Shown: positions 31,716 to 35,847 of the stretch, in pieces
Layout: every line of letters begins with the position of its first letter
Position numbering within the stretch: the stretch's first letter is position 1
Assembly (NCBI GenBank): GCA_964058805.1
Contig: CAXKVV010001397.1
Location: forward strand, 1-35,847
Direction of reading: 5' to 3'
DNA length: 35,847 nt
Origin: Schoenoplectus triqueter
Taxonomy: Eukaryota; Streptophyta; Magnoliopsida; Poales; Cyperaceae
Program-made: the position numbers and the translations under genes
Notes under the pieces: model-generated
The model's database searches: none
The model's input: only the letters and a program-made list of their open reading frames with translations
Told to the model about the DNA's origin: nothing

Positions 31716-31812
31716 CTTTTTCTTGAGCTGTTGTGCTCAACTCTTTCTTGAGCTGTAGTGCTCATTATTTTTTAGTGTGTTGTCACTCATATTTTGAGTG
31801 TGTTGTCACTCG
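31716..31812 (+). repeat. Four tandem units in LTR-like copy B
   Basis: Imperfect 23-25 bp units, in order containing TTGAGCTGTTGTGCTC, TTGAGCTGTAGTGCTC, TAGTGTGTTGTCACTC and GAGTGTGTTGTCACTC. The first two and last two are most alike, suggesting stepwise duplication. Confidence 0.75.
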
Positions 31813-32000
31813 TGTTACCGATGGGCTTGGCAGCCCATTTTTGTATAAGAGACCAAGTTCTACAAGTGTAAAAACCATTTTTAATATATCGGCTTAATCT
31901 CAATTGTTGGAGGTTGAGGGTCCCGAGCTATATTCTTGTGAGAATTGAATTGATTTAAATTGTATTTCGCTGTCATTACACTTGAACATTAAACCCCTAA

Positions 32001-34130
32001 TCGGTATATACATTTCTATCTTAGATTCTTTACATTCTTGTCTTACTTTTGACCTTTAATATCACCATCCTAGGGTTATCAAAGTTCTATCAAAGTATCA
32101 TAAATAAATAATTATCAATATTTTAATTATTCTGATTAACAACTGTCAAATGATATTTTTGCTCTTCCAAATAATCAAGAATATCACTTTTCTATCACTC
32201 ATCCAAAACTATTCTTTAATTTGTCAAATGGACCTTATATAATTACTACAAGAAACCGATGAAACTAAAAAACTAATCGAAAAAATTATTCCCTATCCCC
32301 GTCATTTTCCCCATCTTTTCCCCCACTACCTTGAAAAAAGGGGTCCCCTAAAAGTCAAAAGTGCATGTGCCCCATCCATCAGTGAAAAGTGGAGAAATGG
32401 ATGAGCAAAGTCAGGGGCACTGTATCAGTGTTCAAAACTAATATATATAAGGAGAACCACCTCTAGACAGTCCAGTGACGAAATTGAGAACAAAAGAAAA
32501 AGAATTTAGAATTTAGAGAGGAAGAAAACAGGTTGGAGAGTACCTTCAGATTATTTTACACAATGCCTCAAAGGCATTGTAACTGTTCAAATCTTCACTT
32601 AACATATAGAAAAATTTAAGAGATCCATTGTATAATGGCTTAGGAGTGTTATATAATAAGCCTCAATTTTACATCATTTTCAATTAATATTTCATCTCTA
32701 AAATTATATATTTTTTTATGTTGATTGTTAGAAGTTTTTTTAATTTTATGTTGAGTTCGAGATACTACTGTATTTTATGTGTTTTTAAGGTTTGGAGCAA
32801 AAGAGCATGATCGTGAAGAACTCGAATGCAGACGAGATCAAGATAGTACATAAACAGCAAATCACATCAAATGGTGATCATAAACTCTTATAGAATGATT
32901 AGGACTAAACATTGATGTTGTAGAGCTCGTCATTAGCTTTCAAACGAACTTGAAATCAACCTAATTGGGGTTCAGATGAAAAAATTATGACCAAAATATA
33001 ATCACTATGCAGCATAATTCCAAAAGTGTGGTCCAAAATTTAAAAATTACGATCAATAATTATGGAATCTGAGTTCTTTTGGCTCTATTTTTCTTGATGT
33101 CCAAAATTACAAACCACATTACCAAATTGCAGACTGTAATTATTAACACCTGGGTGCGAATTCATATTTTGAAAGCAGCTATTCATTGAAAATAGAAGAT
33201 TTCTACACCCCTTCATCCCATATATCATTAGACCCATTTAGAAATAGATCTTTAACACTTAGAAGATGATGAACTTGAAGAAAACAGAGGATTGGACGAG
33301 AAAGGGAGAATCAAACAGAAAATCGACTCGGTTCTTGGTTTACTCTTTCTCTTTTTTTTGTTCTTCTCACGTGAAACTTTATTTTTATCATGGCATTGTT
33401 TGTACTTGATACTATGATGTATGGTTAGATACTCTTCTAGGGCTCTAGATATAAACTATATAACTTGAATAGTTTAATTATACTCGTTGTATGATCTTTT
33501 TCAGTTCTTGATGTTTGTAATTGTTATTTTAATTGAATTGAATGTGTTATTTTAATCAACAGCATATTATTTTAGAATTGAAAGTTAAAACTGAAAAGAG
33601 AAACCGTAGATTCTGACCCAAAATAATAATTCAAATTTTAGGCTAAGTACCGAAACGTAAAACCTATAACCTAAGGAAATACTGAGAAAATCCTAGAATT
33701 TGTATTAAGTACTGAAATGAGAAGTGCAGGATTTAGGTTATATCAAAGTAATTCATGTCCTCAATGGATTTAGACTTATAAGGTGAAGTATCGAGAGGAG
33801 AAACCCAAACTGTTTATGTACGATATTAAACCACGAAAGTATAATTTAATGCTATAATTTGAAACTGAATCTCCAATAAACATTAGAACGTCTCGAAAGA
33901 TCAAATAAGAGTAGCTTGACCAACAGAGTTAGAGTTGAAACTGAAAATTCCTAGATTCTTTCATTTGATAATTTATTATTTTAATTTAAATTAAACCCCT
34001 CATTTGATTCTCTAGATTAATGAAACTAGCAAGAACTAGTAATTCACCCCTGTCTTTGTGGTTTGTCGCCCATAATCGCGGCCGAATTTAGGTATAATTA
34101 GGGTAATTATTAGCTAGCAGAAACCCATCA
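32001..34130 (+). repeat. Probable 5' LTR of the Gypsy element and unassigned sequence
   Basis: The right end, CATCA at 34126-34130, sits directly before a Gypsy primer site, so an LTR ends here. Its left end could not be fixed; LTRs of this group commonly exceed 1 kb. No gene was seen in this stretch. Confidence 0.4.
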
Positions 34131-34137
34131 TATTTTT

Positions 34138-34155
34138 TGGCGTCGTTGTCGGAGA
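34138..34155 (+). other. Primer-binding site of an Athila/Tat-type Gypsy element
   Basis: TGGCGTCGTTGTCGGAGA differs from the usual TGGCGCCGTTGCCGGGGA of Athila/Tat-like plant elements at three positions, all C/T or G/A transitions. Confidence 0.8.
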
Positions 34156-34374
34156 TAACAGTGTGAATATTGATTCAAACTTTAATAAATGAGACTAAAC
34201 ATTTTTATTTTTTATTTTCTCTTCTATTTTTTTTTATTTTCTACGATCTACTTGTTTGGTTTCTCTTGTAGGATATATTCTGGCCGGGAAGACTACTCAG
34301 TTAGTGTATAAGAGAAGAGGACGTAAATTTCAGACTTTACACCTCGACATCTCAAATTTGGAGGAGAACCAAGC

Positions 34375-35450
34375 ATGTCCAGCAATGATGATAATAGATC
34401 TTTGAAGGACTTTGTGACAACGAGAGCCAATGACATTCATTTGGGATACACTGTGCCCAATGTGGAGGCTAATAATTTTGAACTTAAGCCGACCCTATTA
34501 AACATGTTTTCCTAAAATATTTTTAATGATTTAGGCCCATGAGAACCCAAACCAGCACCTTATATTATTTGAGGAACTGTGCATTTCCTTTTTCTTCGGA
34601 AGATAGGACTAGAAATTGATTAAGGTCTCTAGATGCCAATACCATTTGGACTTAGGGGTAAATGTCCGACTCATTTCTTGCTAACTATTTTTTGCCCTTC
34701 AAGACCTTTCTCTTGCGCGTATAAATTACTAACTTTAGACAGAGATTTGGAGAATCACTTAGCGAGATGTGGGACATATTTCAAGAATTGATATGTCTTT
34801 GCCCGTATCATGGCCTTGAATAATGGTTTGTTTTACAAATTTTTTTATCAATGTCTTGAGCAATCATCTAAAATGACAAATAATGCGACTACAGGAGGGA
34901 ATCCCATGAACATGGGTGTAAGGGGACACTTACAAACTTATTGATGAGATGACACTCGATCAGTAGCAATGGAACTCGATGCGAGGTAATACAAGAGCAA
35001 TCCTTGGAGTGATGGAGACAGATATGATCACTAAGCTAGCAGCACAAATGGAAGCCATGCAAAAAAATATTGATTGATTGTCTATCTCCAATGTGTCATC
35101 AATGAGTCAGTCAACCCCATGTGTCATCTATGGTAGAACTAATCACTTGGCCATCAATTGCAGTTAGGGAGGATTAAGTAAAGGAAATGTAGAGTAAGTG
35201 AAGGCTTTGAACGATAATTTTGGATCCCAGAATAATCTCCACTCAAGCCCCTACAATTTAGGATGGAGAAATCACCCGAACATCTCCTGAAAGAATAACT
35301 AAGATAATCAGCCTCAAAACCCTAACCAAAACTGTCCAACTCAAGGGTTCGAGCAACGACAATGTGACCAAGGTGTTTCACATAAGTCAAATTTAGAGCA
35401 AATGATGAAAATAGTGATGTTTGGACAAGAGGAGTTCATGCAAGATTAGA
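34375..35450 (+). pseudogene. Gypsy (Athila/Tat-like) gag remnant
   Basis: An ATG at 34375 gives 46 codons ending in VEANNFELKPTLLNMFS and a stop at 34513, matching the conserved VQANNFELKP start of Athila-type gag. Further on, in varying frames, SLSEMWDIFQELICLCPYHG (near 34760-34815) and DEMTLDQ (near 34945) match capsid blocks. A zinc-knuckle remnant at 35120-35161 reads CVIYGRTNHLAINC, its second Cys changed to Tyr by one transition. This protein would coat element RNA; here it is broken many times. Confidence 0.8.
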
Positions 35451-35847
35451 GGAGGACCAATCAACAAGTTGCGGACTAAATCAAGGACTTGAATATCAAA
35501 TTGACCTTCTCATTACTCAAGGAAAAATACTCGAAACTCAAGTGGCGCAACTTGTAGCATCTCCTGCATGACAACAAAACATGCGAAGAGAGCATGTGAA
35601 TGCCATCTTCTTAAGAAATGAATGACAAGAAGAAAGAACTAAACCACAAGAGGATAAAACCGAGCGAGGAAGAATTCCAGACACATCACATTCTCTAAAA
35701 CATGTAAAGGAGGACGTATCCAAATACGTTCCCTCATTTAGATTTGTTCATTTTCCTCAAAGATTGGTAAAATCTAATTTGGTTCAACAATTTGATAAAA
35801 TTAGGATTTGATAAGAAAACTGAACTTAACCGTACTTAAACTCACTT

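Larger units (their letters stand above)
31119..32000 (+). repeat. LTR-like repeat, copy B
   Basis: Inverted partner of 1-868. It starts near a TG at 31119 and carries TATACAAGAACCAAAACTAA, CTTCTGCCTAGT, the palindrome cluster, a weak TATA-like TATTTTAAAAGG (31510-31521), AACTTGATCCTTCGTGATC and the tandem repeats. Past 31830 copy A is outside the window, so the right limit is a guess. No coding sequence, primer site or flanking duplication was found; a solo LTR is the simplest reading. Confidence 0.55.
34138..35847 (+). mobile_element. Athila/Tat-like Ty3/Gypsy element, 5' internal region, truncated by window edge
   Basis: Primer site, leader and broken gag in the expected order. Pol would lie beyond the right edge. 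Frequent stops and frameshifts show an old, dead copy. Confidence 0.8.

Noticed and set aside
1..35847. tRNA, rRNA or snoRNA genes
   Set aside because: No cloverleaf, rRNA block or box C/D pair could be recognised by eye; the only tRNA-like matches are the retrotransposon primer sites.

Overview
The window is nuclear DNA from a flowering plant. It is AT-rich and has two plant gene types with GT-AG introns: a P-class pentatricopeptide-repeat (PPR) gene and a long multi-exon nucleotidyltransferase gene. It also holds plant-type retrotransposons (Copia with an initiator-Met tRNA primer site, Athila/Tat-like Gypsy, L1-type LINEs), a hAT-type MITE and a fold-back element. The species cannot be named from the sequence; a dicot or early-diverging eudicot is only a guess.

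Layout. 1-868 is a minus-strand LTR-like repeat running off the left edge; its diverged partner lies in opposite orientation at about 31119-32000. 1927-5114 is a PPR gene, probably orthologous to Arabidopsis EMB2794 (At2g02150), with an odd upstream exon pair at 2176-2817. 6122-11341 is a complete but dead Copia element with 146/147-bp LTRs and a 5-bp target duplication. About 11978-12700 is the 3' part of an L1-type LINE on the minus strand. 13157-13678 is an intron-bearing remnant of a PRMT7-like (PRMT1.6) gene. 15571-15824 is a 254-bp hAT MITE. 17475-28872 is a 16-exon gene (1348 codons) for a nuclear-type non-canonical poly(A) polymerase/nucleotidyltransferase. Three LINE-type insertions lie in its introns and one just downstream, all antisense to the gene. 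29954-30340 is a fold-back element. From about 32,000 to the right edge there is a decayed Athila/Tat-like Gypsy element: probable 5' LTR, primer site at 34138, and broken gag.

How the parts work. The two host genes both act on RNA. The PPR protein would bind organellar RNA. The nucleotidyltransferase would add nucleotides to RNA 3' ends, probably in the nucleus. Nothing suggests joint regulation. The rest is a record of transposition. The two most unusual signals are (i) clustered CGTTATAACG palindromes just upstream of the TATA box in the inverted LTR-like repeats, which look like a MYB-type enhancer array that varies between copies, and (ii) a LINE/SINE-like family whose 3' end carries a conserved AGTAGGC...GCCTACT inverted repeat before the A-tail, with five copies here all in one orientation. 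All exon joins, alignments and substitution counts were done by eye.
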